Below, piece after piece: positions 22,846-37,124 of a DNA stretch of 64,000 bases. The notes under the pieces were generated by a model. That model saw only the letters and a list, made by a program, of their open reading frames with translations, made no database searches and was not told the origin of the DNA. The first letter of the stretch is position 1. Every line of letters starts with the position of its first letter. A program made the translations under genes and the position numbers. Source of the DNA: Hofstenia miamia (Eukaryota > Xenacoelomorpha > Acoela > Hofsteniidae); assembly GCA_900660155.1 (NCBI GenBank), contig CABFPE010000007.1, forward strand, positions 1,179,520-1,243,519, given 5' to 3'.

Positions 22846-23581
22846 CATATAATTAATTTAGAAAATAATTTTTGACCCATATCTTTGTTAATACAGAACA
22901 AATAGTTCCTTTGCTAATGTAATACAGAACATATAGTTTCTTACCTTATGCAATGCAGAACACTTTTCTGTGTGTGTATATTACAAAGTTTTCTTTTCCT
23001 TATTTACAAACTTTCAAAAAGGACTGGATTAAAAGAAGTATCCTTAGCAATTGAATTTTTGTCATGATTATCAACAGGAGTGTATAAAACCATGTGTGTA
23101 CAATTTGTCTTTATTTTCTTTGGAACATTATAATGAGATTGTGAAATATATATTGTGGATATGTTATTATGATGGCAATCAGCAAAATGATTTTCAATTT
23201 TATTCTGTCTTTTCTGGGAAATTTACAAGGTCATCAAAGATAACTATTTTTTCTACCTGTAGTTCCGTCAACCCTGTACTTGTTAGTGTTTTTTAGAAAT
23301 TCTTCAGGTAATATTTCCAAAACATTATTGTAGAATCACTGGGTTGTCTAGATAGAAATTTGTCAGAGGACTTGTGTCAAAGCAGAAGGGCGCTGAGGTG
23401 AACATATACTAGATTCTAGTAAACAAGAGAACATGGTTAAACTATCTATTTACAGATGCTTGGGTGTCTTATATACAATGCGTATTTACAATATTTAAAA
23501 TCATGAAAACAACTAGTCAACACGAAAAGCGCATGATCTGGCTGATAAATAAGAAGTACCAACTGATATTACATTATAACA

Positions 23582-23821
23582 TTAATTTGATATGCTTTTC
23601 ATTATCTTAATTTGATTTTGTATTTTTTCTTGATGAAAATTTGGAGTATAAATATATAGCTTATCATAATATATGAAAGGTCTTAAAATAATATCCATTA
23701 ATAAATTAGTTTTTCCACATCCTGATTTTCCACATATAAGCATTCTAAAGACTTCTGATAAGAAATCTACAGGTGATTTGTCATTTTTCACATTAGCAGT
23801 ATTATAATAAATAATCTTCAT
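23582..23821 (-). pseudogene. Packaging-ATPase fragment (FtsK/HerA type), fossil
   Basis: Contains a clear Walker A motif, ICGKSGCGKTNLL, preceded by SPVDFLSEVFRML and followed by the hydrophobic IILRPFIYYDKLYIY segment. This matches the start of the genome-packaging ATPase of Polintons and adintoviruses. Only the front part is present. Confidence 0.75.
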
Positions 23822-24025
23822 TATATAAGAAGGAGTGATTTAAATTTCACAACAAAGAACAAAGTCCCATAGAGGGGGACTTAAGAAAATGTTTTTTCCA
23901 AAATAATTTTCACTTCTTTTAATATAAAGATGACAATAAATTTAACTTACTGTGTTAAAGAAAAAAACTAACAGGTTCTATTCCGCGATTCTAGACAATT
24001 AATTACAACAAAAAATGGAAAAAAT

Positions 24026-25310
24026 ATGCTGAAATCAATTTGTAGCAATTGTGGAAGTGAAAAGACACAATTCATTGGTACTAAGAGAAGCAATGCTTCC
24101 TATGGGAGACTTGCATTCCCTCTTGATATTCATAAAGGAATTTGCTACCTTCCAAAACCAAAAGAAGGTTTCGCACTTCCAAATCATAAATATACTGTAC
24201 CATATAATCAAATTGATGCTGTTTCTAGAGAATATGAAATATGTTAAATTATAGCTCAAAAGGGAGAGCTTGGCTCTCAGTGTAAAAGAAACTGTGATAA
24301 ACAAATGTTGAATAATTTAAGAAATGTTAAACCTAACAATTTTTGTGAAAGATTTGACAAGTTACTAGTTTTAAATGTTATTGATGTAAAACATATGTTG
24401 GGTTTGGGCAATGAAAGAAACTTGAATTTAGGGAGAAGGCTCTTCTTCCACAGGAAACCTTAGCTAATGAACTTCACAAACCCCTTAGAAAAACTTTCAA
24501 GAGAAGGTATGTAATTGTTACACATATACATGAAATTTGGTGTGCTGACTTGGCTGATATGCAAAAATTTAGCAGGTGGAATAAGGGTTATAAATATTTA
24601 TCAATGATTGTAGATGCATTTTCAAAGTATGGATTGATGATTCATTTCAAAGATAAGACTGGACCTACTCTTACTGGTGTTAGAATTCCAAAATTTCTTT
24701 GGGTTGATAAAAGAAAGAAGTTTTATAATAGAAATGTTCAAGAACTATGTGACAAATATACTATAAAAATGTACTCAACAGAAAATCTTGAAAAAATTTA
24801 ATTGTTTAAAGATTTAATAGGACAATTAAAAACAAAATGTGGAAAGAATTCACAAAGCAAAATCATACGCAATATTTAGATATACTTCCTAAAATTTTAA
24901 ATGAATACAATAATACAAAACAAGCTCCATAAAAATAACTCCTGATGCATCAAAAAAGAAAAATGAAGATGAAGTTTACAACAATTTGTACAATGACAGT
25001 AAACACATTAGTACACTTAGAGCTAAATTTAAAGTAGGTGATAATGTTAGAATAAGTAAGCTTAAAAGGAATGTTTTTGATAAAGATTATACACCAAACT
25101 GAACTTAGGAAATATTTGTTATTGATAAAATAAAATTAGCAGACCCTATAACATACAAATTGAAGGATTTAGTTAATGAAGAAATACAAGGATCATTTTA
25201 TGAATATGAACTACAAAAAACAGATCAGGATATTTTTAGAATTGAAAAAACTATTGAGGAAAAAGAATGGATGATGTTTGTTAAGTGGTCAGGATAAATT
25301 TAATGGTTGA
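24026..25310 (+). pseudogene. Retroviral-type integrase (rve), Polinton group, fossil
   Basis: The region reads in order: a pre-core stretch (FTNPLRKTFKRRYVIV); the core beginning HEIWCADLADMQKFSRWNKG (24530-24600) and YLSMIVDAFSKYG; and near 25240 a chromodomain-like EEKEWMMFVKWSG. This layout is that of Polinton integrases. Broken in several places. Confidence 0.8.
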
Positions 25311-25676
25311 TTTAAAATTCCTTCATGATTGTTTCAATAATGGTTTGTTTCTTTATTTGAATATTCTTAAAAGCTGTTGTTTGATCCTGTTTCTTATAAC
25401 TTTCAGTTAAATGATAGCACTTTCCTTTATGCATAGTGTCAATATAAGAACATTTTATTTCCGAAATAGTGATTTATTTGAATTTTATCATTCATTTTTT
25501 TTACAAATGTTTTAATTTCTTGTTCCTTTCTTTTTCTTATTTCTTCTTCCTTTTCCATTTCACATTTATACACTATTGGCTTTTGTTTTCGAGTTTTTTA
25601 TTCGGGTTTACATTTAAAAGATTCTCTTGATATCTATTTGCAAAATCCTTGATATATCCTATTTCAATCTCTTCTA

Positions 25677-25940
25677 TCATTTTTTATCTTTTGATGTAGC
25701 ATAAATTATCAAAGAAATTTTTCGATTAATTTTAAGAGTTCTCTGAACTGTGATAAGTTTTGTATAATATTTATTTATTTGACTATCTTTTGATTTGAAA
25801 TGCCAAATAAACCTTTTTTCCAGACTATTACAAGTTGATACAATGTAAATTTTATTTGAATTTTCAAATTCTACTTTATTTATCTTTCCTTCTTTATTAT
25901 TACTATTAAACTTTACATTACATAATTCAAAATTAGCCAT
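25677..25940 (-). pseudogene. GIY-YIG nuclease-like fragment, fossil
   Basis: NKIYIVSTCNSLEKRFIWHFK resembles the front of GIY-YIG nuclease domains (KIYIGSTxxSLxxRFxxH) of viral type. Placement inside the Polinton-like cluster supports a viral origin. Confidence 0.5.
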
Positions 25941-26026
25941 TCGATGATTTTTAAATTATTTATGTATATGTGAAGGGCTTAGTGAATATATTCAAATTTT
26001 GTTGTTCTAGATAACGCAGTATATAC

Positions 26027-26416
26027 TTATTTTGTATCCCTCACATTTACATCATAAGGTTCATTGATATCACATCCTTGAAATTTAAATACTTTTATAC
26101 AAAATGAGGGTGCAAAATTCTTTCTGAAATCATCTATAGTAAATGTTAAGTCATTATTTAATTTAATGTATTCATTTTGTATTTCTTCTATTCTAAATTC
26201 CATGGTATTAAATATCTCTTGCTCTTTCATATTATTAGTAGCCATTACAGGCATACCTTCACATATTTCATATATTTCAATGCTATTATTATATTTGAAT
26301 TTTACTTTTAAAGAAAGCTCCCTGTCAAGGGGGCAATGTTCTTTATTTTTAACAAATTCTTTGCAGTATTCTTTTGTAACTAGTTTTCTTGTTTTGTTTA
26401 ATAAAAATTTATACAT
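26027..26416 (-). pseudogene. Helicase C-terminal-like fragment, fossil
   Basis: A 129-codon frame with EGMPVMATNN followed by an acidic linker and ending CIKVFKFQGCDINEPYDV. The GMPVMxxxN segment and the distal KxxxxQGxxIxEPY resemble the C-terminal part of Pif1/superfamily-1 helicases found in large DNA viruses and Polinton-like elements. Assignment tentative. Confidence 0.5.
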
Positions 26417-27100
26417 TTTATTTCATAAATGATATTTTGTGTATCTTTTAAAACCCATTTATTTTGAACTTGTCCCCAAATATAATCTAAAACACATTCA
26501 TTATTTCCATTATTTTAAGGTCTGCATTATCTATGGTTCACATTAATAAGTGTCTTCCCATTTTTTGATCACAAATATTTTTTCTTGTTAAAGTAATAAT
26601 TTTAAAACCAAATGTGTTAATTGTTTTGTATGAAGATAACTTTTCATCTGTATTTTTTAAAATTGTATACATTGTAAATTTGTACATGTCTTCATTATTT
26701 AAGTTTTCAGGTATTATAACATTTTTCCATTGTTATTTTGCTTTATTATCAATTAAATCAAGATAAAATATAATAGAAGATTGTTTTATTTTGCAATTGC
26801 TTAAAACACACTTTTTAAATAAGTACATAAAACTTTTCTGCTCTATATTTTGGCTATGCCTTTTGTTTTCATATATTTTATATTGCAGTAGAGATACAGA
26901 TTTTGGGTATTCCATTTTATTTTTTTGAGTATTCTTTTTGAAAATCTTTTGATATATTTTATCAGATCTCTATCTAAATACTTTATCAGATCTTTTTCTA
27001 TATGGAAATATGCCTCAATATTTCTTTGAAAATTTTCTATCTTCATTTTTTGGTAAATGCTGTTCAAAATATTTTGCCATTTTATATATATGTAAAAGAA

Positions 27101-27600
27101 AAAAAATATTTTAGGCTTTGGATATTGCTATGCTATCAAAAATACTTGTAATTTCCTAAAAAAAGAGTCTCTTATTAGGACATATTATAGGGTTTATGCT
27201 TTTTTTAAAAAAATAGAATTTGAAATAATGTGGGTTAGTGAAAAAACTTAAAAGTACATTAAATTTTACTAAAAGCACAAAAGTTAGATGTCATCTTGGA
27301 TTCTGATGGGCTGTTAGAGTATTACACTGTAATTCACTTCAAAGATGGTAAGATGATCATTTAAGCACTGGTTCCACTATTTCAAATTCACATGAATTTT
27401 ACTATAAATTTAGAAAATATTATAGAATAGATTGCATTTTAATTACTTTTTAATCAATTAATTGAATTACTTACTATAATGGCTATGAAAATAGTAATAA
27501 TTGGCTTAAAAAGTAAATAACTTGCAAAATAACTACACAGAAATGCCTAAAATTATATTCTTTGAATTTATATTTAAGGTGGTTTCCTTTTAATATATGG
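27101..27600. other. Spacer between two fossils, nothing recognised
   Basis: AT-rich sequence between the Polinton-like remnant and the gypsy-like remnant. Neither element's end could be recognised here. Confidence 0.4.
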
Positions 27601-27609
27601 CATAATAAC

Positions 27610-29500
27610 TCCATAATGGCCATTAGAGTGTATTGCCACATATATTGACAATATTTTAGTAGCATCAAAAACCATTGACAAACATATTAATAAGCTAGAT
27701 AAAATATTAAACTTATTAAAACAGTCTGGTTAAAAAATCAACAGCAAAAAATGTAAATTACTTCAAAAATCTGTAATTTTCTTAGGTCAGAAAAATTCAA
27801 CACAATAAAATTTGTTAGAAAGAAGATGCCCAAGGCACAATAGACAAAATCAGACCTCCAAATAATAAAAAAGATCTACAACACATCTTAGGTTTCCTTA
27901 ATTACTTCCAAGCTTTTATACCTAATATATCTGACAAGACTAATCATATGTCCTACTTACTAAAAAACAAAATAGCTTTTGAATTGTCATGGCAACATCA
28001 AACCAAATTAGATAAGTTAAAAGTTGAATTAACAAAATTACCAAGTCTCAATACACCTGATTTCTCAAAGGAATTCATTTTTGATTGTGATGCTAGTTCT
28101 TTTGCCATAGGTGCAACATTAGTCCATTTCATAAACAGAATCAAATTGCCTATACTATTCTTTAGAGAGAACTAAAACCAACAGAACTCAATTATAGATC
28201 AACAAAATCAAAATGTTTGCTCTTGTTGAAATTCTTCAGAAATTTTGTTATTTTCTATTAGGACAACCACATTTTACATTTCTCATCAGTAACTCTGTCT
28301 TCAGTTGGCTTAAAAAATTTACAGGTGACTGCTTCAACATAATAGCTCATTGGATTGAATGCTTAACAAATTTCAACTTCACCATTGTTTACTCTAAAGG
28401 GAAACAACATACTAATGCTGATTTAATGACAGCTCTTCCTCAATACCATTTTACTGATTCAAAACAAATAAGGTCCCATTATCCTTTATCTCAAAATCAA
28501 CATGTGACAACCTTCCAGTTGTCAATACTGATAGACAAGATCACCTGATAGTGCCTATTCAGCTTAAAGAAGAAATATCTGAGGACAAAATAATAAAACA
28601 CCAGAAAAACAATATGCAATTAATACAAATAATTATCAAAATAAAACAACCTAATACACAATTAAATAAAACATTGTCTAAACATTTTAAGTCATACAAT
28701 TTGCAACTTACAACAAACAGGCTTCTCTTTTGTAGTTGATTAATCTCACAACTGCATAGTGCTTCCTGAATATTATCAGAGAGAGATAACATGGAAATTC
28801 CATGAGCATTTCCACATTGGTGTGATCCAAACCAAGAACACATTAAACACAGCTTATTTGCCTCAGCCTTTGATCAATAGTATATGATGTAATATATAAA
28901 TGTAAAACATAAGTTCTTAATAATACTGCACACTTTCCTTTACTAATTCATAGCTGTCAATGTATATTTCAAGATCAAATGTACAAACTTATTTCAGAAA
29001 ATCATACTCCCAATACTATAAACAACATTCACATTTTGTTTTTTATTCACAGTAAATTAACACTCTAAGGGAAGTCAACAACATTTGGGAATCAACTAAA
29101 GCTGATTGATAAACCAATAATGTCTGGCCAGTGCTTACAATAACATCTTCTTTACAGACATACCATTATTCAGTAGAACAATTACTAACTATGATTCAAC
29201 ACTCTCTAGAAGTCTCTGATCATACTGATTTCTGGTCAATGCTTTACAAAAAACCATGTACTCCCAATGTCAATGCATGTTCAGCACTATGGTTGATTTC
29301 TATATGTCTTACTGAGTATTCAACAATAACCTTACATCTTTCAAAAAGTAAGAGAGAACAGTTCAGAAAAAGCAAATTTCACAAAATAGCTATCCTTCCT
29401 ATCTCTGCTAAACTAAAAAAATTGGCTTATATTTGGCCCTTTGCTTTTAATGTCACCACCAACAAAAAATACAAAGCTCACTACAAAATTTGAAAATATT
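27610..29500 (+). mobile_element. Ty3/gypsy-type LTR retrotransposon fossil, broken
   Basis: Pol parts in the usual order: an RT piece with YIDNILVASKTIDKHI (about 27640-27740); the RT-RNase H connection with YLLKNKIAFELSWQHQ (27948 on); RNase H with FIFDCDASSFAIGATL and VYSKGKQHTNADLM (28070-28440); and an integrase H2C2-like stretch around 28745-28870. I saw no gag region and could not define LTRs. Old, with many breaks. Confidence 0.8.
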
Positions 29501-31100
29501 ACAGTTGAATAATTAATTTTGAAAACCCATTGCGAACTCTACTTATTACTCTTATCAGCAAAAAACTTACAATAGCATCTCAAGATGGGCATATTGTTTC
29601 TGAAAACATATGAAAATACATGTGGGGACCCACCAGCAAACCAAAATATGTAATGTTCGCTGATGAATTCTCTCCTCTATCAACTACACATTTACAGATT
29701 GAATTCCTCATTCTACAAATGCCTACTATAAAAAATCACAATGATGTCTATTAGTGATTAAAAATGAAATTCTCTGTAATTATCATAATAAACACTATCC
29801 CTAATGCTCCTGCAGTAAAATACAATCATTGATTAAATAAAGGAAAGATAGCAAAGAAAGAATTCAAATTGAAATAATTGAACTACAATAACAGTCAATC
29901 ACTGAGTTGTAGACACAAGTATCATTACTCAATTCAACACAATTAATACTAACACCCTGTCATCAACAGCAAGTGATTCTAATAATATAGAGAAACTTGA
30001 ACTAAACATCAGCTTAAAGAAATTTAGTTGGGTTTAAACTGAACTAACTATCTAACTAGAATAACTATTACTGAACCAGCAGAAGCTACTACTGTACCAT
30101 AACAATTTTCTACAATTAAGGAACCTGATTCTTTAGCACTAATCAAAATATTATTGGTTGGTTGAAAAATCAAATCACTACTTTGCTCAAACCTCACTCA
30201 ACTAGCATTCAATGTGGAGTGTATGTCTTCAAAACTATGAACTTCTGTAGAAAACATCACAGTTTTGTAAAGATTTACCTTCCAATTCCCAATGGGAGCA
30301 CATAATTCACAAACAAGTGAACTATTCTATGAATATTACACAAACAAACCAAATGTCACTTAAAGACTGCATTACTACTGAAAATAACTACTGCATTTGT
30401 TCACCCTTGATACATACTGCTGTGATACAACCATCATGGAGATCTAAACACTGAGAGAATCAACATGTTAGTATTCTACTCACAGATCAGGAACAGTACA
30501 TTAACAACATTGACAACTTAATCAAAACAATCAACTCTGACAAATATAAACAGTCTAAATCTAAATTAATTAAGGAAGATGATGCCTCTCATCTCTGCTG
30601 CAATGGTCATGTCCCATTGAAGCATGTATTCCACAAAGGAAAACATATCTCAGAGCAAATTGATTACATAAAATCAAGCACTTCCAAACTACCAAATTGA
30701 ACTCTAATTCTATTTTTTGAAGTTGTTGATATTATGTGGTCTAACCTAATTCAGGAGACACTCCAATACTACAATATCTCTAAGAGAATCAAGATAATCA
30801 CAATGATGAGAGCTAAAATTTCTGCCAAACAAAAAATAATGGAAGAAATTGTTTCAAGCAATATTTCTATATTTTTCAAAGAAATTAGGAACCATTCAAA
30901 TCTGCATAGTTTCTTTAAGTTCTTTTACCTAAGTACAATAATCACAGAGGATGAAACCTACACATCAGACATTGATACAAAAATGGCATTGTTCATTGCT
31001 ATTAAAGGATTCAGATTACATCTAAAATTTTTTACATTGTTAACACTTAAAAGTCTTTTAATTCAATATTAATCTCAAATTGAATGGAAAACTGCAAGTT
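29501..31100 (+). other. Possible 3' part of the gypsy-like fossil, unassigned
   Basis: Base composition (A-rich on the plus strand) and plus-strand frames such as 30734-31072 continue the style of the gypsy-like pol region, so this may be its third-ORF or 3' region. I recognise no domain. Confidence 0.35.
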
Positions 31101-31507
31101 CTATGATTTTGCAAAACACCTCAGTACTCAACTGGAAGCTCTTTGCTATGTGACATGTGTCACTAAATACTCTGATATTCTTTCATGGAAAAAGACACCC
31201 AATCTTTAATAGAACCAGAAAAAGTTATACTGGAAAACTAAAATCTATAGCCTAGTTTGTGGTGGGTATGTGGCATAATGACATTTGTGGAACTTTCATT
31301 ATCATTAGTTATTGCAATTTCAATATCAATCTTACAAATGTATTTCAATTGTAATTTGGAGCAAAGAAACAGTACTATTTATATTTTAGTTAAAATTTCT
31401 GCTAATTTTGAAATTGTGGTAAAATTGTAGCAGAAACTGATTTTGTATCTGGTAGCTGTTTGCCTATATTTTCTACAGTATGATTAGTTTACTGATACTT
31501 GTTAATT

Positions 31508-31510
<3 letters not shown>

Positions 31511-31538
<28 letters not shown>
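31511..31538. repeat. (TA)n microsatellite
   Basis: Pure TA tract. Confidence 0.9.
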
Positions 31539-33631
31539 CAACTATTGTTCATTCAATTCTCTTCAGTTCATTCACAGTAAATTCATTTTACTTTTATTTT
31601 CTTTGACTTATTCTTTTTTTAAAATATGTGTTTCTAATTCTCTAACCTTGTTGTTAAGGGCACCCAGACTGTGGACAAATTGACTGGCATGTCCTTTTAA
31701 CTAGGTTAGGTGTACAGCTAGAGCTTTTATACTGCTTGTTATTCATAATGAAAATCATTATTAATGCTTTTACCTAAATTCCATGAGATGAGAAATGCAT
31801 TTAGCTTAGGGTATTTTACTTAGCACTTAAGTTCACCACTGGCACCCAAGAGTTAAGCTTCTTATTTCTTAATCAAATTAGAGCTCTAATCTTATATGAC
31901 TCTTCTAAAAGGTTATCTGTATTGGGTAAGGCCAAGTGTGGCCACTCTTCCCTAACACAATCTCCTGTTTACTTTAAACTTTTATTGGGATTGGGTATAA
32001 TAGCAGGAGGAGTTAGTCAATAATTTGTAGCATCAGCCCATCCACATATCAACTTGAAACCTTCAATAGCATAGATTAGTAGGAATGCATACTGATTTCT
32101 CACCAATGCCACAATGTGCTTAATGTACAATTCTGTTGTAAATAAAACACAACCAATAACATATTAACATATTTTTCAATGAAAGGTAAAGAGATGAACA
32201 ACATGTAGTGCAACACTAACACATTTGTTGCACTAGACATGTAATTAAAAGTTTGTAATTTATCATGGTTGCATTTTTTTTATTAATCAACATTGATGAT
32301 ATAATCATCTTTTAGGTTGGATTAGTTATCAGCATTCACTCATCAAACAAAGTGGATTTATAGTTATAGCAAAACTGCATATCATATAATTCATTGCTCA
32401 TTTCTGTAAAGATTACAGTTTAATAGTTTCACTGCTATCTCCATTTTGATGTCAAAATACAGAATCCAGTTTAAATGTTAAATCACCTCTTGTATTGTCA
32501 ATTTGAGATGTAGCTGATTATGAGCATTTAGATAATTTTTCTCACAATAATCTATTAATAAGAAGAGAACTAAACTCTGCTAAGAATTTATTGAAAATAT
32601 TCTGACATAGTTTCTCTCAATAATTTACAGGTATACTAATATCACTTACAGGTCTAAGAATTCCCTTTTTGTTTGATCTGACAATCACATAATTTCAAAT
32701 TAATCTTTTAGCTCACATTGGGCAAAAGTCAAGCAATTAAGTTTCAGCTCAATACTTCTTTGTCATATCATTTTTTGACCAGTTTTTCAACAAAATTTAT
32801 CATAAATTTACAACTAAAATTTTCTAAATATAATTTTAATTGAAATTGCCTTTATGCTTGCATTCTGTGACAGTATTCTAATATAAGCAATTCAAATCTA
32901 AAATAACTAATAATTATACTAAACAGTTAACTACATGTATAAATATACATGAGATTTTATGTACAAACACAAAAGTTTGTCAAGATTGAAACTTCAAAAA
33001 AAATAAATAATACATTGCACCAAGAGGGTGATATTCTAACAAACACAATATATGCAAGTCTGAAAGACTAAAGCAATTGGGTAGAACCATACACTAGAGG
33101 TAGGGTTCTTAATTATAATGATTATTTACTTGATAATGGTAAAATCTGAAATTTCCAAAATTGAAAGGGTTGTAGATGATACATCATTAATTGAGAAAAA
33201 TTATTTGGTTTCAAAATTACTTGTGGTATTACAAAGTGCCAAATCTTGATGTAACTAAATAGAAAAGCATATTCAACTTGAAAAAGCTTGTAAAAATACA
33301 AATGTATGCAAACCCACTAGTGGGAATTAGATATTAACAATACATTCAAAAGTTCAAAGTAAAAAACAGCTTAAAGAGGGACTTATCCACCAAAAGTCTG
33401 AAGGTGAACCCCAAACAGTGACTATACAGTAGGAATGAAACAAAGCAAAGTATAGAGAGACAGAAGTTCTTTCAGCACTGGAGAAAAACCTTTGTAGATG
33501 CACCTTAACAACCCTTATGCATCCAGCATTGACAATTTGATTTCTGTATCTGGCATGATGCCATTTAAAAGTAGAACACCACAGTTAATAGCCTGTTACA
33601 ACTCATGTTACTAATTCACAATCACTAATGT

Positions 33632-33655
33632 TGGTTAAGGTTAGGGTTAGGGTTA
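33632..33655 (+). repeat. Short interstitial telomere-like tract
   Basis: GGTTAAGG followed by two perfect GGTTAG-type units. It is too short to be more than a chance or repair-derived insertion. Confidence 0.6.
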
Positions 33656-34700
33656 CTGATTAGCTTTGATTCATACAAATTTTAGATTTGTAAAGGCATT
33701 GAAAATATTAAATGATGTTGTCACACTATAATCTCCCAAAGAAATTATCTGCAAATAATATAGCTTATGCAAATGAAAAAATGATACTGGTGCATAAAAC
33801 TTTTGAATTTAATGTATCCCCATTGTCTTTTGTATTGCAAAGCATTTTTCTTGAATTTCATGTATAAAATAATGCAACAAAATGATATATTGAAGTTTCA
33901 TTATTATTAATGGCAAATAAAGTTTGGTATTCAGAGAGATTACTTTTCAATTTCAATTTCAGAAGACTGCTAAATATTTATTTGATGAAAAAATCATCTA
34001 TTGCATTTATTTCAAATCATTTGGTGGCAATTAGAAATTTTAGCAATCTAAGTTAATTCAAAATGTATATTAATTCAATTATATAATTCAATTCCATTCA
34101 AATTGCATTTCCCATATTCTACAAATTTGATGACATCAGATACATATTTGAAATAAAAAAGGAGAAAGTGGTGCAAACTTTTAATACTACCACACTTACT
34201 TTGCTACTAGCCACAAAATATTACACCAAGGAAATTAAAATTCCACTATAGCATAGGCTTTAAGTACCTTAGTCTTGTAACTTTCTTTATCAATGGGAAA
34301 TGAAATTTATTTGTCTTTAAAAACTCAGAATTTTACCAAATATAAAAAAACAAAATTGACTCAGACTTTTCTGCAAAGAAATTCTTTACTCTAATGTGAA
34401 ACATAAGAATACTAATTTGAACTGTGTAACTGAAATTTGTTTTATGATCCTTGACATGAACTGCCTATGTTGTAAATGACTTAATCTTGAAGTTTGGTAC
34501 TTTTTGCAAACAATTGCAATTGCTTTGTTAAAATCAACAATGAAATTTGCCTAAATTTTAACATGAATATTGCATACAAATCAATACTACAAGATATGAC
34601 ATTAGATTTGTATATCTTGATTCTTTCTTACTTGTAATTTCACTTGATTATTTAAGCATTATGTTCAGTCTCATAAAATGAATGTGTATGATTAATTTGA

Positions 34701-34723
34701 TATATATATATATATATATATAT
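34701..34723. repeat. (TA)n microsatellite
   Basis: Pure TA tract running into a short TG stretch. Confidence 0.9.
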
Positions 34724-36419
34724 GTGTGTTTGCGTAAATTTTGGTACTCTTGATATTGTGCATTATTCATTATTATTTAAGCAAATTCAAGCAGCACAAT
34801 TTGCATAATCAGTTTTAGGAAATAGATTGTTTGTTGTAAGCAAATCATTGATGGCAGATATTACAAACCAAGCTTGCATGATGTAGTCATAATGCAATCT
34901 TTTTGTCATATATAATAATACTGAACAAAAATTGTAAACATAGGGCATAACCAGGATTTAAAAATCAATATCAAATTTATTTTAACTTAATTTGATCTTT
35001 TTGCTTTGGGTTTGAACAAAGGATCCTTTGAAGGAGATTCTGAATTCAATTAAATCCTTCCATGTTCTGAAAATTACTAAAATTTCTAAACCTATTGAAA
35101 TAGAAACTGAATTTTAAAATAATATATTTCCAAAAACAGTTTCATGTGATTTTTTAACTTAAGTTGAATTCAAGTATTAATGAATTTTCTACTGAGTATC
35201 TTCAATTATGATTTCTTGCAATAAAAATCAAGCTTAAGTTTCTAAAATACAAATTAGTCAAAACTTTGAACACAACACAATATTTATATATTCAAATTGC
35301 AAGATATTTGGATTTTCTTAGGTCAATATATATTACATAATATAGATATTTTTTCTTAAACATATGCTTGCAAAGCAGAGATAGCCATTGAAGAAGTGTA
35401 CCAGAAACACATTACAATCAGTAATTTTATTGAGTGTCAATCATTATAAAGAAATGATTCATAATTTCTGCAGCAATGAAGCATTATAAAACTATGTTGA
35501 ATAGCATGGTACAACAAGCTTTTTTATATGTATCAAAAGTATGATGATAGTTATAATACACAAGTACTGAAAGTGTGTCAAAGTTTTGTTCTATGCACTA
35601 TGAATTTCATCCCTATAAATTTTAAGTGAAGATTTTTTTGGGATTGACTTTAGATAAGCTTATGGATAAAATTCTTACAAACTTTATTATTTCATTGAAA
35701 TATTTGTAATATAGCTCACTGATGCTTGCAATACCATTTAGATTATGCAATGAGAAATTGTCAAGATTGGAAATCTTCTATTAACATATTTTTCCTTGCA
35801 GTTGCTTACAAATATATTAATAAGTATTCAAAATATGAACTGCGCAAAATTGTACTAACTTCTTAATACTCTTTAAAAGGAATAAAAATGCCTATCCTAA
35901 CATGCATAACTTTTACTCTCTTTACATAGAGCAATTTTGATATTGCTAATATGACGAAATTACTCAAAAGTAATTTTTTCTTTACGTTAAAATACTGTTT
36001 CTGAAATTTTATTTCACAACGTAATATTAATTTTCTATAATATGTTATATCGCCTTTAATTGCTACCTGCAATTGTGAATACTACTAAGCTAGTAAGTAT
36101 ATATACGTGAATTACTTTTTGGTTTTAGTTGGCTACTTTGCTAGTTGTAAAGTATAATTTTAGAAAATATCAATTTGCTTGAACTTATCTTTATCTGTTT
36201 GTATATGGGTATTTGTTTTATTCCATTTAGATTAAGATTATGATGTGGCAAATTTTTAATGTTATTGTAAATTTTACTAGCCTGCACTTGGCAGTTTATT
36301 TTTTGATTTATCTAAATGCTCAATAAAATCAACACTTTAATCTTTATCTGGTTTCATTGGTATTTTTGTAGCAAGCTATTATTAAATTTATTTTCCGTGC
36401 TTTCTAACTTCTTTTTCAT

Positions 36420-36421
<2 letters not shown>

Positions 36422-36463
<42 letters not shown>
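36422..36463. repeat. (AT)n microsatellite
   Basis: The longest AT tract of the window, about 42 bases uninterrupted. Confidence 0.95.
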
Positions 36464-36465
<2 letters not shown>

Positions 36466-37124
36466 ACTCAGAGATCTGTTTAATGCTTTTTGATATATTT
36501 AGAGTTGCTTTAGTTTAAAGTGCTTAAGTCTATGCGTTTAACTCTCCCTTGGCTATACATAGGCTTTCTAAATTTTTACCTCGAAATTTATAATTACGTT
36601 AAGATACTTTATAATTATTTTCCAAGATAACGTGTAGTAATACTGGTACTGTGCAACTAGTTGATTTGTAAATAAAACTGCTTAACTTTAGTTTCTATTA
36701 GAAATATTTCTACATTTACATAATGTTGCATATATGCAATATTTTGTTAAATTACTTAATATTCCTATAAACCATGACATTTTGCGATCTTCAAAGGGTT
36801 GCTGACTTTATCATTCTCAGCTATAAAAATAAATTTGCGAACATTTACCATTTGACGTATTACAAAAAATCGTTAATTTTGATTACTTCCAATGGATTTC
36901 AATATTTACAGACAGCTGCGAACCTCCGGCTAATTTTTCTTTAAATTTAAGTAAATTCGTATTTTTAAAAATTGTTAGTATAGTCCGCTTTACATATTTA
37001 AATACGTTCAAATTTCAAGAATTTATAGTGCATTCAAATTTTGAATTTTGTAAGTTTAATGTTATAATAATTTAACAAGAGTATAATGCAAATCGAAATT
37101 AATCAAATGAGCAAAATTAGTCAT

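Larger units (their letters stand above)
22560..27100. mobile_element. Polinton / adintovirus-like fossil, broken
   Basis: A cluster of remnants that belong together in Polinton-type virus-like elements: a small minus-strand protein remnant (22560-22845), a packaging-ATPase piece (23582-23821, minus), an integrase region (24026-25310, plus), a GIY-YIG-like piece (25677-25940, minus) and a helicase-like piece (26027-26416, minus), then further minus-strand frames to about 27067. I saw no capsid or type-B polymerase gene and no terminal inverted repeats, so this is part of an element. It is broken in many places and looks old. Confidence 0.75.
31101..37116. other. 6 kb without a recognised gene
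   Basis: AT-rich DNA with simple repeats (31511-31538, 34701-34723, 36422-36463) and a few telomere-like TTAGGG units at 33632-33655. The frames present are short and unlike known proteins. Confidence 0.5.

Noticed and set aside
33632-33655. Telomere repeat as a sign of a chromosome end or fusion
   Set aside because: Only two perfect TTAGGG units in the middle of ordinary sequence; not enough to claim a telomere or fusion point.
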